Of a stretch of 64,000 bases of DNA, positions 26,124 to 35,176 are shown piece by piece (within the stretch, counting starts at the first letter, position 1; every line of letters begins with the position of its first letter). The stretch comes from Silvibacterium dinghuense (lineage in GTDB: Bacteria; Acidobacteriota; Terriglobia; Terriglobales; Acidobacteriaceae): contig NZ_SDMK01000001.1 in assembly GCF_004123295.1 (NCBI RefSeq), positions 1,178,001 through 1,242,000 of the forward strand, read 5' to 3'. Under the pieces are notes generated by a model. That model ran no database searches. It saw nothing but the letters and a program-made list of their open reading frames with translations, and was not told the DNA's origin. The translations under genes and the position numbers were made by a program.

Positions 26124-26169
26124 GGGACTGGCCGTCCAGGCCTTTTGCCTTCGGCTGCTGCGCGCAGGG
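26124..26169 (-). repeat. Inverted C element between divergent genes
   Basis: It reads GGACTGGCCGTCCAGGCCTT, TTGCCTTCGGCTGCTGCGCG and CAGGG. Unlike most C copies it lies in a divergent promoter region, not at a gene end. Confidence 0.75.
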
Positions 26170-26189
26170 TATAGACTGCATTTCAGATC

Positions 26190-26957
26190 ATGAAGGACGA
26201 ACTTCTCTCGCTGGTCCAACTCCAGGAAACCGATCAGGCCATCTCCCGTCTCCGCACGGAGCTTGCAGCTCTACCGCAGAAGCTCGCCTCGCTCGAAGAA
26301 AAGCTCACTCGCCAGAAGACTGCCGTTACCCAGTCCGAGCATGCACTGAAGGACGAAGAGGCTGCGCGCCGCCGCATGGAAAGCGACCTCAAGGACCAGC
26401 AGCAGAAGATCGTAAAGTTCCGCGATCAGTCCTCGAGCGTCAAAACCAACGAGCAGTTCAAGGCGCTGCAGCATGAGATCAGCTTTGCCGAAGCCGAGAT
26501 CGGCCGCATCGAAGATCGCGAGCTCGAAAGCATGGAGAAATCCGAGCAGCTCGAAGCGCAGCTCGCGAAGACCCGGCAGGAGCTCTCCGACTACACTCGC
26601 GTCGTCGAGCTGGAGAAGGAAGCCGCGGCCGCCACGACGGTGCAGCAAAAGCAGCGCCTCGAAGCACTCGAGAAAGACCGTCAGCTTTATCGCGCTCAGA
26701 TCATCAACACGCAGGACGGAGATGCCCGTCTTGCCACCTACGACCGCCTGGCAAAATCCAAGGGCACGGCGCTCGCCGCCGTCGAGAATCAGCGCTGCAC
26801 CGCCTGCCAGATGGGCGTGCGGCCGCAGCTGTGGAACCAGATTCGTGCCGGGGAGCTGTTGCCCTGCGAAAGCTGCGGCCGGTTGCTCTATCACGATCAG
26901 GAAGAAGCCGCTGCGCCGGATGCCGCGCCCGGCGCGCTGCGCAACAAGGCTCAATAA
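26190..26957 (+). CDS. Coiled-coil protein with C-terminal zinc ribbon
   Basis: This 255-residue protein is mostly a long antiparallel coiled coil ([19 protein letters not shown] to about residue 190). Its C-terminal C4 zinc ribbon is formed by [10 protein letters not shown] and [13 protein letters not shown] (C-x2-C ... C-x2-C). This matches the CT398/zf-RING_7 family, small hairpin proteins that have been linked to flagellar and secretion complexes in some bacteria, but that role is not shown here. A weak TATAGA -10 lies 14 nt before the ATG. The 5'-nucleotidase-like gene follows on the same strand after 35 bp and may be cotranscribed. Confidence 0.88.
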   Translation: MKDELLSLVQLQETDQAISRLRTELAALPQKLASLEEKLTRQKTAVTQSEHALKDEEAARRRMESDLKDQQQKIVKFRDQSSSVKTNEQFKALQHEISFAEAEIGRIEDRELESMEKSEQLEAQLAKTRQELSDYTRVVELEKEAAAATTVQQKQRLEALEKDRQLYRAQIINTQDGDARLATYDRLAKSKGTALAAVENQRCTACQMGVRPQLWNQIRAGELLPCESCGRLLYHDQEEAAAPDAAPGALRNKAQ

Positions 26958-26992
26958 AAAGCCCGGCACAGGGCTTAACGGGAACCGACTGC

Positions 26993-27547
26993 ATGAAGCG
27001 TATCTGCATCGATATGGACGAAGTGCTGGCCGACACACTCGGCGAACACCTCGCCCGCTACAATCGCGACCACGAAGAAGCCATCACCAAGGGCGATCTC
27101 AAGGGCAAATGGCTCTGGGAGATCGTCTCCTCGGACCGCCACGAGCGCCTCGAAGGCTACCTGCGCTCAGAGGACTTCTTCGAAGACCTGCCGGTCATCG
27201 AAGACAGCCAGCGCGTGGTGCGCGAGCTGGTAAAGGACTACGACGTCTTCATCGCCACGGCAGCCATGGAGTTTCCGAATTCCTTCGGACCGAAGTACCG
27301 CTGGCTGCGCCGGCACTTTCCCTGGCTGAACCCGCGAAATTTTGTCTTCTGCGGCGACAAGAGCATTCTCCACGCCGACTACCTGATCGACGATCAGCCG
27401 CTCCACTTCCGCCGCTTCCAGGGGGAAGGCATTCTCTACAGCGCGCCGCACAACCTCGGCATCTCCGGCTTTCGCCGCGTGGATAACTGGGCGCAGGTAG
27501 CCCGGATCTTCGTGCCCAACTTCGTGCTGGACCAGGTCGAGAAATAG
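26993..27547 (+). CDS. HAD superfamily 5'(3')-deoxyribonucleotidase-like protein (NT5C family)
   Basis: This 184-residue protein has the HAD nucleophile motif ICIDMDEVLADT (DMD, with the first Asp as nucleophile and the second as acid/base), motif II FIATAAMEFP, motif III FCGDKSILHAD and the final LIDDQPLHFRRF acidic pair. These match the 5'-nucleotidase deoxy (pyrimidine) cytosolic type C family, which dephosphorylates deoxyribonucleotides. The start ATG 26993 is preceded only by a weak GGGAA. Length is normal for the family. It follows the zinc-ribbon gene closely. Confidence 0.87.
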   Translation: MKRICIDMDEVLADTLGEHLARYNRDHEEAITKGDLKGKWLWEIVSSDRHERLEGYLRSEDFFEDLPVIEDSQRVVRELVKDYDVFIATAAMEFPNSFGPKYRWLRRHFPWLNPRNFVFCGDKSILHADYLIDDQPLHFRRFQGEGILYSAPHNLGISGFRRVDNWAQVARIFVPNFVLDQVEK

Positions 27548-27584
27548 AGCGGGACCGTTTTGGTGTCCTGCCTTCTGTCTCGTT

Positions 27585-28418
27585 CTAGCCCAGCGGCTTC
27601 GCCTGCATCAAATCGCGATCGAGCGAACGCGCTGCCGGGACAGGCGCGGCACCTCCATGCTGGCTGCCCCGTCCGGCACTCCCCGCAGATGCCAGAGGAC
27701 GCGCTGCGGCACTCTGCATCAGGTGCTGCTGGTGCATGGTCACGATAAGCGCCACTGCCGGAATCGAGCCCGCACAGCGATAGGCGTGGGGCGTGCTCGC
27801 ATCGAAGTAGACGCTGTCTCCAGCCTCCAGCACGTGTGCCTTGTCCCCGTGCCGGATCTGCAGCTCTCCCTGCAGCATGTAGAGAAATTCATAGCCCGGA
27901 TGCACGTGCGGCCGCACTTCTTTATCCGCCCGGAGGGGAATGAACTCGGCGTAGTAAGGATCCATATGGCGGTCGGGCACCATGTATCCCAGGCTCTCGA
28001 AGTAATAGGTCGGGTCATCGGTTCCGGTCTGCGGCAGGCGCACCCGATCACTCTTTCGATGCACGCGGAAGAGCGTATGCGGCTCGGGCTCGAAGAAGTA
28101 GGAGAGGTCCTTGCTGAAGACCATGGCGATGCGGGCGAGGTTGCGCAGCGTCGGCACGACGCGGCCGGTCTCGAGCTGCGAAAGGAAGCTGGCCGAAAGC
28201 CCCGTGTGCCGGCCCAATTCCACCAGCCCCATCGACTTCTTCAGGCGCAGCCGCTTGATGCGCTCGCCGATCTTGCGCTCCGCGATAAAGGCTTCGGCGG
28301 TCTCCGGATCGATCTTCGTGTCTGGCTTCGTATCCGGCCTTGCATCGGGGCGCATATCCATCTCTGCCCCGTCTTTTGTTTCGATACTGACCTTGCCCTC
28401 ATCCTGCATGGTGGCCAT
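27585..28418 (-). CDS. XRE family transcriptional regulator with a cupin domain
   Basis: The protein is 277 residues from ATG 28418 (GAGGA upstream). A disordered acidic N-terminus with repeated PDxxPDTKPDTK leads to a lambda-repressor-type HTH (LRLKKSMGLVELGRHTGLSASFLSQLETGRVVPTLRNLARIA). Then come a cupin_2 barrel (KEVRPHVHPGYEFLYMLQGELQI and LEAGDSVYFDASTPHAYRC) and a Gly/Ala/Ser-rich tail. Such HTH-cupin regulators usually repress genes of amino acid, polyamine or sugar metabolism and sense a small molecule in the cupin. The divergent SDR39U1 gene (145 bp upstream) is a candidate target; that is inference. Confidence 0.9.
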   Translation of the reverse strand: MATMQDEGKVSIETKDGAEMDMRPDARPDTKPDTKIDPETAEAFIAERKIGERIKRLRLKKSMGLVELGRHTGLSASFLSQLETGRVVPTLRNLARIAMVFSKDLSYFFEPEPHTLFRVHRKSDRVRLPQTGTDDPTYYFESLGYMVPDRHMDPYYAEFIPLRADKEVRPHVHPGYEFLYMLQGELQIRHGDKAHVLEAGDSVYFDASTPHAYRCAGSIPAVALIVTMHQQHLMQSAAARPLASAGSAGRGSQHGGAAPVPAARSLDRDLMQAKPLG

Positions 28419-28563
28419 AGTGCATTTCCTCGCCGTCTCTCTGCCACGCCCTACCAACTCTGTTGCGTGGTGGGATGCAGAAGAACGGAAATATGTTTTT
28501 CTATGGCCACAAAGGCTTTCCGCACGGCCAATACCATCATCCCAACCGCTTAAGGTGATTTCC

Positions 28564-29514
28564 ATGCCCGAATCACAGAACAGAATCCTGCTCAGCGGGG
28601 CCTCCGGCCTGATCGGCACGGCTTTGGCGCAGGCTTTTACCGCCCACGGCATGCAGACAGTGCGGCTTTCGCGGGAAAAAGTCTCCGATCCGCGGCAAAC
28701 CGTCCTCTATTGGGACCCATCGGCAGAGCGCCCGGTTACCGATCTTTCGCCGCTCGAAGGCTTGCAGGCCGCCATTCACCTCTCCGGCGCCAACGTCTCC
28801 TCCCACCGCTGGACCAACAGTTACAAGCAGGAAATCGTCTCCAGCCGCGTTGAAACGACGCTGGCCCTGGGGCGGATTTTCTCACAGCTCCGCCAGCCTC
28901 CGGAGTCGTTCCTATGTGCCTCAGCTACAGGCATTTACGGCAACCGAGGGGATGACCTCCTGAGCGAACGCTCGCCGCGCGGCGAGGGCTTTCTTGCAGA
29001 CACCTGCGCTCTCTGGGAGCAGGCGGCCAGCACCGCGGGAGAAGCGACGGGACGCGTCCTGCACCTGCGCTTCGGCGTGGTCCTGGATCAAAGCGGCGGC
29101 GCGCTGGCGAAGATGCTGCCGCTCTTCCGGGCCGGTCTCGGCGGCACATTCAGCTTTGGCCGTCTCCCCAGGCATCTATGGATGAGCTGGATCACGCTGT
29201 CCGATCTCGTCTCCGCCCTGCTCTTTCTGCTCGCGCCGGAAAACCGGCATCTTTCCGGGGCCTTCAACTTCACCGCGCCCGAGCCGGCGACCAACGCCGA
29301 TTTCACCCATGCCCTGGCCCGGCGCCTCCGCCGGCCGGCAATCCTGCCGGCTCCGGCCTTCGCGCTGCGCCTTGTCCTTGGGCCGATGGCAGACGAGACC
29401 CTGCTGGCCTCGACCCGAGCCATCCCCGAGGCCCTACTTACGGCCGGATATCGCTTCCAGGCTCCCGATCTCGGCACGGCTCTGCGACTCGTGCTCCCCG
29501 AAGGCGAGCGCTAG
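28564..29514 (+). CDS. TIGR01777-type NAD-dependent epimerase (SDR39U1 family)
   Basis: This 316-residue extended short-chain dehydrogenase starts at ATG 28564 with AAGGTG upstream. It has an N-terminal Rossmann glycine motif LLSGASGLIGTALAQAF, then AIHLSGANVSSHRWT (the family's DxxIHLAGxxI region), FLCASATGIYGNRGD with the catalytic Ser/Thr and the Tyr of YxxxN-like context, LHLRFGVVLDQSGGALAKM and WMSWITLSDLVSALLFLL. The C-terminal DUF1731 region (LPAPAFALRLVLGPMADETLLASTRAIPEALL) matches this family of uncertain substrate. A palindromic B repeat follows the stop. Confidence 0.9.
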   Translation: MPESQNRILLSGASGLIGTALAQAFTAHGMQTVRLSREKVSDPRQTVLYWDPSAERPVTDLSPLEGLQAAIHLSGANVSSHRWTNSYKQEIVSSRVETTLALGRIFSQLRQPPESFLCASATGIYGNRGDDLLSERSPRGEGFLADTCALWEQAASTAGEATGRVLHLRFGVVLDQSGGALAKMLPLFRAGLGGTFSFGRLPRHLWMSWITLSDLVSALLFLLAPENRHLSGAFNFTAPEPATNADFTHALARRLRRPAILPAPAFALRLVLGPMADETLLASTRAIPEALLTAGYRFQAPDLGTALRLVLPEGER

Positions 29515-29543
29515 GAGGTATCTACCTATAGCGATAGAAGATG

Positions 29544-29662
29544 TTGTCATTCCGACCGCAGCGTAGCGGAGTGGAGGAACCTGCAATTCTTCGCTTATAG
29601 AGGCGCAAACCGCAGGTCCCTCCACTTCGCTCGCCTTTGGCTCGCTTCGGTCGGGATGACAA
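29544..29662. repeat. Palindromic pair of B repeats between convergent genes
   Basis: The left arm (29544-29584) reads TTGTCATTCCGACC...GGAGGAACCTGC and the right arm (29612-29662) GCAGGTCCCTCCACTTCG...TCGGGATGACAA, inverted copies of B separated by 27 bp. The TTGTCAT end faces the epimerase stop (29514) and the ATGACAA end faces the membrane-protein stop (29751), so both convergent genes see the same element. Confidence 0.85.
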
Positions 29663-29750
29663 TTTGCGTAATGAAATGAACAGGTAGATACGGCCTTGAG
29701 CCTGTTGGAACACGACCCCGTATGCGATGCGCCACCGCGGGGGAAGCGCT

Positions 29751-30227
29751 CTATTCTCCGTCGTATCCGATGTACTGGTTGATCGCGTGTGCAGCGCGGC
29801 CGTTGCCCGTGTCCTGGTTCGCATCGCTGAAGCTCAACCCGCTGCCGTCCTTGAGCACAACCCGGATATAGTCCGCCTGCCCCCGGTCGCGGACTTCCGC
29901 AAAGTGAATTTCGTCGAGAGGAACGGTGAAGGTGTCATATCCGAAAAATTTCGGCACATGGAAGGTGGCCGTATTGCTGCTCCTGTCTAAGGTCAGGCTT
30001 CCGGCTTTTGTCACCAGCACGCTGGCGCAGAAAAAGGGTGCGCAAAAAACGAGTATCCCGAGCAGGGGATAAAAACTCCTGGCGCGAACCGCACGATACA
30101 GAAAAAAGAGCGCGGAGAGCATGGCGGGCACGGCAAAGCATGCTCCGAAGAGATACGCAGGCTGCTCGGTAATGAGCAGTCCGCCGCCAGAAAGAGCTTG
30201 TACGAGGTAAGGCGGAGTCGGACTCAT
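29751..30227 (-). CDS. Membrane protein of unknown function
   Basis: The protein is about 158 residues from ATG 30227. Longer frames upstream would overlap the start of the divergent lipoprotein gene and look non-coding. Two hydrophobic helices (AYLFGACFAVPAMLSALFFLY and FYPLLGILVFCAPFFCASVLV) are followed by a soluble domain of about 80 residues with alternating strands (AGSLTLDRSSNTATFHV, DTFTVPLDEIHFAEVRDRG, YIRVVLKDGSGLSFSD). This resembles a short pleckstrin-like or bPH-type beta domain anchored in the membrane, but the match is structural impression only. A B repeat lies past the stop. Confidence 0.75.
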   Translation of the reverse strand: MSPTPPYLVQALSGGGLLITEQPAYLFGACFAVPAMLSALFFLYRAVRARSFYPLLGILVFCAPFFCASVLVTKAGSLTLDRSSNTATFHVPKFFGYDTFTVPLDEIHFAEVRDRGQADYIRVVLKDGSGLSFSDANQDTGNGRAAHAINQYIGYDGE

Positions 30228-30375
30228 GGTTGTCAGATGTTCCTCCCCGGCGTGACCTGCTTCCAGGCCGAAAAAATACTGTACGCCCCCGGAACAAGCG
30301 GCTGGAACGGTGACCGGAGCGGCTTTCGCCAGGACCGGATCAGGCAGGCTCTCAATCCTGCTACGCTGAATCAGA

Positions 30376-31491
30376 ATGAGTGGCAAGACTCGTCTGTTCA
30401 GCATGCTCCGTTTTTCTCCCGCTGTGATTACGGCTCCCGCCGCTGCTGCCCTGTTCTGGATGACGGGTTGCGGCATGGAAGCTTCGCCCATGCCTCCCAG
30501 CCTCAAGCTGCCTGCCCCGGTCACCGACCTCACCGGCAGCCGCGCCGGCAACGAGGTCTCGCTGCACTGGACGATGCCCAAGCGCGACACCGAAAAGGTC
30601 ATGCTCAAGGGCCATCAACGGGTCGTGATCTGCCGCCATCTCGATAATGGCCCCTGCCAGAGCGCTGGAGAAATCCTCGTCGAGCCGCAGGCGAAGGCGT
30701 CCTACACCGATCACCTTCCTGCCGTGCTGGCCACGGGGCCGGCACAACAGCTGGTCTATACCGTCGAGCTCAAAAATCACGCCGGTAAGGATGCCGGTCC
30801 CTCGAACCATGTCTTTCTGGCCGCAGGCGAGGCACCCGGCAGGGTGGAAGACCTCGGCGCCCATACCAGCGCAGACGGTATCGTTCTTAGCTGGGCGCAG
30901 CAGCCGGGAAACAATACCTTCCGCATCCACCGCGAGCTGGTTACCGATCCCAAGGCCAAGGCCGTGAAGCCCGATGAAAGCGCCGGCGTGCCCGCACCCG
31001 AGCAGCAGATTCTCGAGCTTTCAGGCAAGGACAAGGGCAACGCGCTCGATCGCGATGCCGCCCTCGATCACACGTATCACTACGAGGTTGACCGGGTCGC
31101 TCATTACTCCTTTTCCGGCCATGACATCGAAATCACCAGCGCGCCCAGCGCCACGGTGACCCTCGATGCCCGCGACACCTTCCCGCCGCGCGTCCCCACC
31201 GACCTCCAGGCGGTGCCGGACGCCGATGCCGGCTCCATCGATCTCTCCTGGTCGCCCGGCACCGAGCCCGATCTCGCCGGCTACCGGGTCTATCGGCGCG
31301 ATGCCGGCTCCTCGGAGGCACCGGTGCGCATCTCGCCCGACGGCCCTGACGCCGTGGTTTCGCCCTCGTTCCGAGATACGAAGGCGCAGGCCGGACATCG
31401 CTATGCCTATTCAGTAAGCGCCATCGACCACGACGGCAACGAAAGTGCCCGCTCCCCGGAAGTAGAAGAAGGATTGCCGCAGACCCAATAG
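30376..31491 (+). CDS. Lipoprotein with fibronectin type III domains
   Basis: This 371-residue protein has an N-terminal lipoprotein-like signal (VITAPAAAALFWMTGCG; lipobox MTGC, with Met at -3 slightly unusual). Three beta-sandwich segments follow: APVTDLTGSRAGNEVSLHW, PGRVEDLGAHTSADGIVLSW and PTDLQAVPDADAGSIDLSWS with GYRVYRRD and RYAYSVSAIDHDGNES, the last being a classic fibronectin type III domain. It is probably an outer-membrane or periplasmic surface protein with binding or spacer function. The FAH hydrolase gene follows after 27 bp, so both may be in one transcript. Confidence 0.88.
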   Translation: MSGKTRLFSMLRFSPAVITAPAAAALFWMTGCGMEASPMPPSLKLPAPVTDLTGSRAGNEVSLHWTMPKRDTEKVMLKGHQRVVICRHLDNGPCQSAGEILVEPQAKASYTDHLPAVLATGPAQQLVYTVELKNHAGKDAGPSNHVFLAAGEAPGRVEDLGAHTSADGIVLSWAQQPGNNTFRIHRELVTDPKAKAVKPDESAGVPAPEQQILELSGKDKGNALDRDAALDHTYHYEVDRVAHYSFSGHDIEITSAPSATVTLDARDTFPPRVPTDLQAVPDADAGSIDLSWSPGTEPDLAGYRVYRRDAGSSEAPVRISPDGPDAVVSPSFRDTKAQAGHRYAYSVSAIDHDGNESARSPEVEEGLPQTQ

Positions 31492-31518
31492 CTTGCGCGG
31501 CAGTATGCTGAATCACGC

Positions 31519-32331
31519 ATGCAATACTGCCGCTTTCTCACCGCGTCCGGCCCGCAGTACGGCCTCGTTTCCGATCGCAACGGCGCATCTGGAGGCGAGC
31601 GCTGGATCGAACGCCTGATCGAGCCTTTCGAAGAAGATCCCTGGGTTCGGTTAGCGCCTGCCGGAGCCTTCGAACCTCTACCGCTCACCTCGGCCCGCCT
31701 GCTCAGCCCCGTCGTGCCGCGCAAGATCGTCTGCGTGGGCCGCAATTATCGCGACCATGCCGCAGAGCTCGGCAATGAGGTGCCGAAGCAGCCGCTGCTC
31801 TTCTTCAAACCTTCGTCCGCGCTTCTCGCTCCCGGTGAGGCGATCCAGCTCCCGTCACAGTCCGAACGCGTGGACTTCGAGGGCGAACTGGGGCTGGTGA
31901 TCGGCAGACGCGCCCGGAATCTTGGTTCCGGAGACAATCCTTTCGACTATCTCCGCGGCTACACGCTGGTGAACGATGTGACCGCCCGTGATCTGCAGAA
32001 GACCGACGGCCAGTGGGCTCGCGCCAAGGGATTCGATACCTTCTGCCCGGTCGGACCGATCGTGAGCGATGAGCTCGACCTTACGGCCAGCGTCGGGATT
32101 GAAACCTGGCTGAACGGTGAGCGCCGCCAGCATGGTCACACGCGAGATCTGATCTTTTCGATTCCCGACCTGTTGCGCTACATCACCGCCGCCATGACCC
32201 TCGAGCCCGGCGACCTGATCGCCACCGGCACACCGGCCGGCGTGGCTCCTCTTCATTCCGGCGATATTGTCGAAGTCCGGATTCCCGGACTCGGCGCTCT
32301 TCAGAATCCGGTAACCCACAGCGCCTCATAA
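31519..32331 (+). CDS. Fumarylacetoacetate hydrolase family protein
   Basis: This 270-residue protein has the FAH catalytic domain from about residue 65: KIVCVGRNYRDHAAELG, PLLFFKPSSALLAPGEAI, RVDFEGELGLVIGRRARN (metal-binding Glu/Glu), GYTLVNDVTARDLQ (Asp), WARAKGFDTFCPVGP and DLIATGTPAGVAPLHSGD at the end. The fold handles hydrolysis or decarboxylation of beta-diketones in aromatic degradation or related acyl-pyruvate hydrolysis. Which one cannot be read from the sequence. A TATGCT box ends 8 nt before the ATG, so translation could be leaderless, or the gene may be read from the upstream lipoprotein. Confidence 0.92.
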   Translation: MQYCRFLTASGPQYGLVSDRNGASGGERWIERLIEPFEEDPWVRLAPAGAFEPLPLTSARLLSPVVPRKIVCVGRNYRDHAAELGNEVPKQPLLFFKPSSALLAPGEAIQLPSQSERVDFEGELGLVIGRRARNLGSGDNPFDYLRGYTLVNDVTARDLQKTDGQWARAKGFDTFCPVGPIVSDELDLTASVGIETWLNGERRQHGHTRDLIFSIPDLLRYITAAMTLEPGDLIATGTPAGVAPLHSGDIVEVRIPGLGALQNPVTHSAS

Positions 32332-32359
32332 GCGATCGACGCCAAAACCGCGCAACAGC

Positions 32360-32385
32360 AAGAGGCCCCTATTAAGAGGCCTCTT
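32360..32385. terminator. Bidirectional terminator between convergent FAH and lactonase genes
   Basis: AAGAGGCC and GGCCTCTT form an 8-bp stem around a 10-nt loop, within about 30 bp of each stop codon. There are T residues on both outer sides only within the stem. Confidence 0.7.
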
Positions 32386-32408
32386 ACTGGACAGTTTGCT
32401 CTATCGAC

Positions 32409-33539
32409 CTAGTAGGCTGCGATCCCGTTCCATCCCGCCTGCTCCGGCAGGCCTGCGATCGTACCTGCTTCAATCAGCGTGCCGTTGGACTGAATCTCGT
32501 ACACGGCGACCTCCCCCACACCGGCATCCAGGGTATAGAGGTATTTGCCATCGCGGCTGATGCTCATGTCGAGATTGGCTGCGCCATCCGGCTCGGCGGC
32601 GACGATCGTGCCCGAGATTGGCGTCAGGGCACCGCTCGCGCCTATGGCATAGCCTGCTACTGTCGACGTTGCCGCATTGTCGACGTACACGAACTTGCCG
32701 TCCGGCGTAATCGCATTCCAGCAGTTCCCGTCTCCATCCGTAGGAATGCTCTGCGTGATCGCCGTCAGCGCTCCACCCGCATTCACCGCATAGGACGAAA
32801 TACTGGAAACATCCGTCCCGTCCGGCTGGTTTTCAGAAACGATCAAAGTACCGCTGGGCGTAAACGAAACCGAGAACACTCCCGGCGTCACACTCGTATG
32901 CACCACGGCCGTACCCAGCGTTCCGTCGCTCTGGATCAGATAAGTGTCGATATGATTCGGAGTTTTTTCGATCACTACCAGCGTCTTACCATTCGGACTG
33001 ACTGCAATATCCGAAGCCCCGTCATTTGCGGCAGTAAGATAGACCGTCGCATGCGGAATCTCATGCAGCCGCCCGGCGGCATCAGCGTGGAACGCAACGA
33101 TCGCACCACTCCCGCCTGCATTCAGCACATACACCGTACCGTTGTGCTCAGCTACCGACACGGGAAACGCGCCGCCCGTCGGCTCCCGATCAACCAGCAC
33201 CGGAACGCCGCCAGCCACAACAAAGCTGGATACCGTACCGCTGCCCGAGTTCACTGCGAAGAGCAGGTTGCGATCGCCGCTCAGCGTCAGCGATCCCTGC
33301 GACTGTAAAGGATCAACCGTTCCGCCGCTTCCGCGTCCGCCCGTGCGGACACGGCGCGCCAGAACATATTGCCCATCTCCCTCGCGCTGATAGGCGAGCA
33401 CTTCATTGTTCTCCGCGTTGTTCGTCATCACGAACACCGCGGACCTTGCCCCGGAGTAAGTATCCTGGGCATGAATCGTTGGGGTCATCATTCCAGCGCC
33501 CAGCACGGCCGCCATCACACTGCCAATTACACTGCGCAT
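32409..33539 (-). CDS. Secreted lactonase-family beta-propeller protein
   Basis: This 376-residue protein has GGGAG at 7 nt before ATG 33539. The signal peptide is SVIGSVMAAVLGAGMMTPTIHAQ. A seven-bladed propeller follows with repeated patterns such as LFAVNSGSGTVSSFVV, VYVLNAGGSGAIVAFHADAAG, DIAVSPNGKTLVVIEK, FVYVDNAATSTVAGYAIGASG and YLYTLDAGVGEVAVYEI. It fits the 6-phosphogluconolactonase-like (Pgl/YbhE) family used broadly as 'lactonase family protein', but export to the periplasm makes a pentose-phosphate role unlikely. Transaldolase lies divergently about 500 bp away; whether this is functional linkage is unknown. Confidence 0.87.
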   Translation of the reverse strand: MRSVIGSVMAAVLGAGMMTPTIHAQDTYSGARSAVFVMTNNAENNEVLAYQREGDGQYVLARRVRTGGRGSGGTVDPLQSQGSLTLSGDRNLLFAVNSGSGTVSSFVVAGGVPVLVDREPTGGAFPVSVAEHNGTVYVLNAGGSGAIVAFHADAAGRLHEIPHATVYLTAANDGASDIAVSPNGKTLVVIEKTPNHIDTYLIQSDGTLGTAVVHTSVTPGVFSVSFTPSGTLIVSENQPDGTDVSSISSYAVNAGGALTAITQSIPTDGDGNCWNAITPDGKFVYVDNAATSTVAGYAIGASGALTPISGTIVAAEPDGAANLDMSISRDGKYLYTLDAGVGEVAVYEIQSNGTLIEAGTIAGLPEQAGWNGIAAY

Positions 33540-34037
33540 ACACTTACTCCCTGAGCTAAGTTGTGAGCGCAGAAAGCCGCGGGCGCTGCATGGCTATGCA
33601 ACGCGCTGCACTCTCTCGTTCTGCGCACGACTATCTGACCGGGAAAAGGAATACGAGTTACACCGAAAACGAAGTTTCCTCTCCTGTCACAGTGAAGACA
33701 GTCACCACGCCATGCAGCTCGCATGCCTGCGGCCTATGGATTGCGGAAACACTCACGAAACCCGCCCGCTGCCCGTCCGGCAAACCACCGATCCAGCCGT
33801 TGCAAACCAAGACATAAGTCCAGACCAGCTCCAAGATCAGCTCCCGGACATGGCTCCGGGCGGCATCTCTTCCAGACTTTCCTGCCACGCCGGCTCACTG
33901 CCCGGCATCCTATTTCAGTAGAGGGAGCTCAATCCGCTGGTACCCCGAAACCCGCCATATTGACAGGATGTTCAGTTCCCTTCCGCGCCCGGTTGGCCGA
34001 TAATAGAGGGGTAAAGTGGCTCAGAAGGAGAGAAACC
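33540..34037. other. Intergenic stretch upstream of transaldolase
   Basis: No gene is supported here. Frames on both strands have no ribosome-binding site and no recognisable protein. A GATAAT box (33999-34004) sits 34 bp before the transaldolase start and is the best -10 candidate. A TTGACA at 33960 is too far from it (33 bp) to pair. Confidence 0.45.
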
Positions 34038-35036
34038 ATGTCTAAGACTCTGCTGGAACAGCTTCGCACCATGACCACCGTCGTTGCCGACACCGGCGAC
34101 ATCGAGGCGATCGAAAAGGTCAAGCCGCAGGATGCGACCACCAACCCGTCGCTGATCACCGCCGCGGCCCAGATGCCGCAGTATCAGCAGATTGTGGACG
34201 ATACGCTGATCGAGGCCAAGAAGAAGCTCGGCGACAACGCCAAGGATGAGGATGTTGCCAAGGAAGCCTTCAAGCACCTGGCCATCGCCTTCGGCAAGAA
34301 GATCCTGGCCGTGGTTCCGGGCCGCGTCTCGACCGAAGTCGATGCGCGCCTGTCCTACAACACCGAGGCCACGCTGAAGCAGGCCCGCGAGATCATCGCA
34401 CTTTACGAAAGCGCCGGCATCTCGAAGCAGCGCATCCTCATCAAGATCGCCTCCACCTGGGAGGGCATCAAGGCCGCCGAGATCCTCGAGACCGAAGGCA
34501 TCCACTGCAACCTGACCCTGCTCTTCGGCCTGCACCAGGCCATCGCCTGCGCCGAGGCCAAGGTCACACTGATCTCGCCCTTCGTCGGCCGCATCCTCGA
34601 CTGGTACAAGAAGAACACCGGCAAGGACTACGTGGGCGCCGAGGACCCGGGCGTCCAGTCGGTCACCCGCATCTTCAACTACTACAAGCACTTCGGCTAC
34701 AAGACCGTGGTCATGGGCGCGAGCTTCCGCAACATCGGCGAAATCGAAGAACTGGCCGGTTCCGACCTGCTGACCATCTCTCCGAACCTGCTGCATGAGC
34801 TCGAAGCCAAGACCGGCGATCTGCCCCGCAAGCTCGATCCCGAAAAGGCGAAGACGCTCCAGATCGAGAAGATCACCGTCGACAAGGCGACCTTCGACAA
34901 GATGCACGCCGAGGACCATATGGCCCACGACAAGCTCAAGGAAGGCATCGAGGGCTTCTCGAAGGCGCTCGAACAGCTCGAACAGCTGCTGGCCAAGCGC
35001 GTCTCCGAACTGGCTGCGGTCGGCGCGGCCAACTAA
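34038..35036 (+). CDS. tal: Transaldolase
   Basis: The 332-residue protein starts at ATG 34038, with AGAAGGAG 8 nt upstream; codons further left in this frame are intergenic. It is a class 1 (TalB-type) transaldolase of the non-oxidative pentose phosphate pathway. Motifs are [24 protein letters not shown] (the DxATTNPSL signature), [34 protein letters not shown] with the Schiff-base Lys, [18 protein letters not shown] and [13 protein letters not shown]. Length and order match E. coli TalB. A strong terminator lies 21 bp after the stop. Confidence 0.96.
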   Translation: MSKTLLEQLRTMTTVVADTGDIEAIEKVKPQDATTNPSLITAAAQMPQYQQIVDDTLIEAKKKLGDNAKDEDVAKEAFKHLAIAFGKKILAVVPGRVSTEVDARLSYNTEATLKQAREIIALYESAGISKQRILIKIASTWEGIKAAEILETEGIHCNLTLLFGLHQAIACAEAKVTLISPFVGRILDWYKKNTGKDYVGAEDPGVQSVTRIFNYYKHFGYKTVVMGASFRNIGEIEELAGSDLLTISPNLLHELEAKTGDLPRKLDPEKAKTLQIEKITVDKATFDKMHAEDHMAHDKLKEGIEGFSKALEQLEQLLAKRVSELAAVGAAN

Positions 35037-35056
35037 ATCCAACCCGCTCTATGGCG

Positions 35057-35085
35057 AACGGCGGACCTTCGGGTCCGCCGTTTTT
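35057..35085 (+). terminator. Transaldolase terminator
   Basis: AACGGCGGACC and GGTCCGCCGTT form an 11-bp stem with a TTCG tetraloop and a run of five T, a textbook rho-independent terminator. Confidence 0.95.
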
Positions 35086-35156
35086 GCGTTGTCCCAATCT
35101 GGGATTACGGTTGGAGCAAAAACTCCCAGCCCGGAAGAGAATCCTGTTAAATTGTA

Positions 35157-35176
35157 TGCACAATCTGTTTTGTGCA
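35157..35176 (+). promoter_or_regulatory. Inverted repeat over the brnT start, likely BrnA operator
   Basis: TGCACAA-N6-TTGTGCA is a perfect 7-bp inverted repeat that covers the GTG start of brnT (35172). Its position suits autoregulation by the ribbon-helix-helix antitoxin BrnA, which is known to repress its own operon in characterised systems. Confidence 0.6.

Noticed and set aside
29522-29824. Small protein frame over the B repeat pair
   Set aside because: Its sequence is just the translation of B repeats, which give the same spurious peptides at other copies.
33658-33888. Minus-strand frame of 76 codons upstream of transaldolase
   Set aside because: No ribosome-binding site and no domain; both strands show equally weak frames there.
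33960-34004. TTGACA followed by GATAAT as a transaldolase promoter
   Set aside because: The gap of 33 bp is too long for a sigma-70 promoter, so only the GATAAT was kept as a possible -10.
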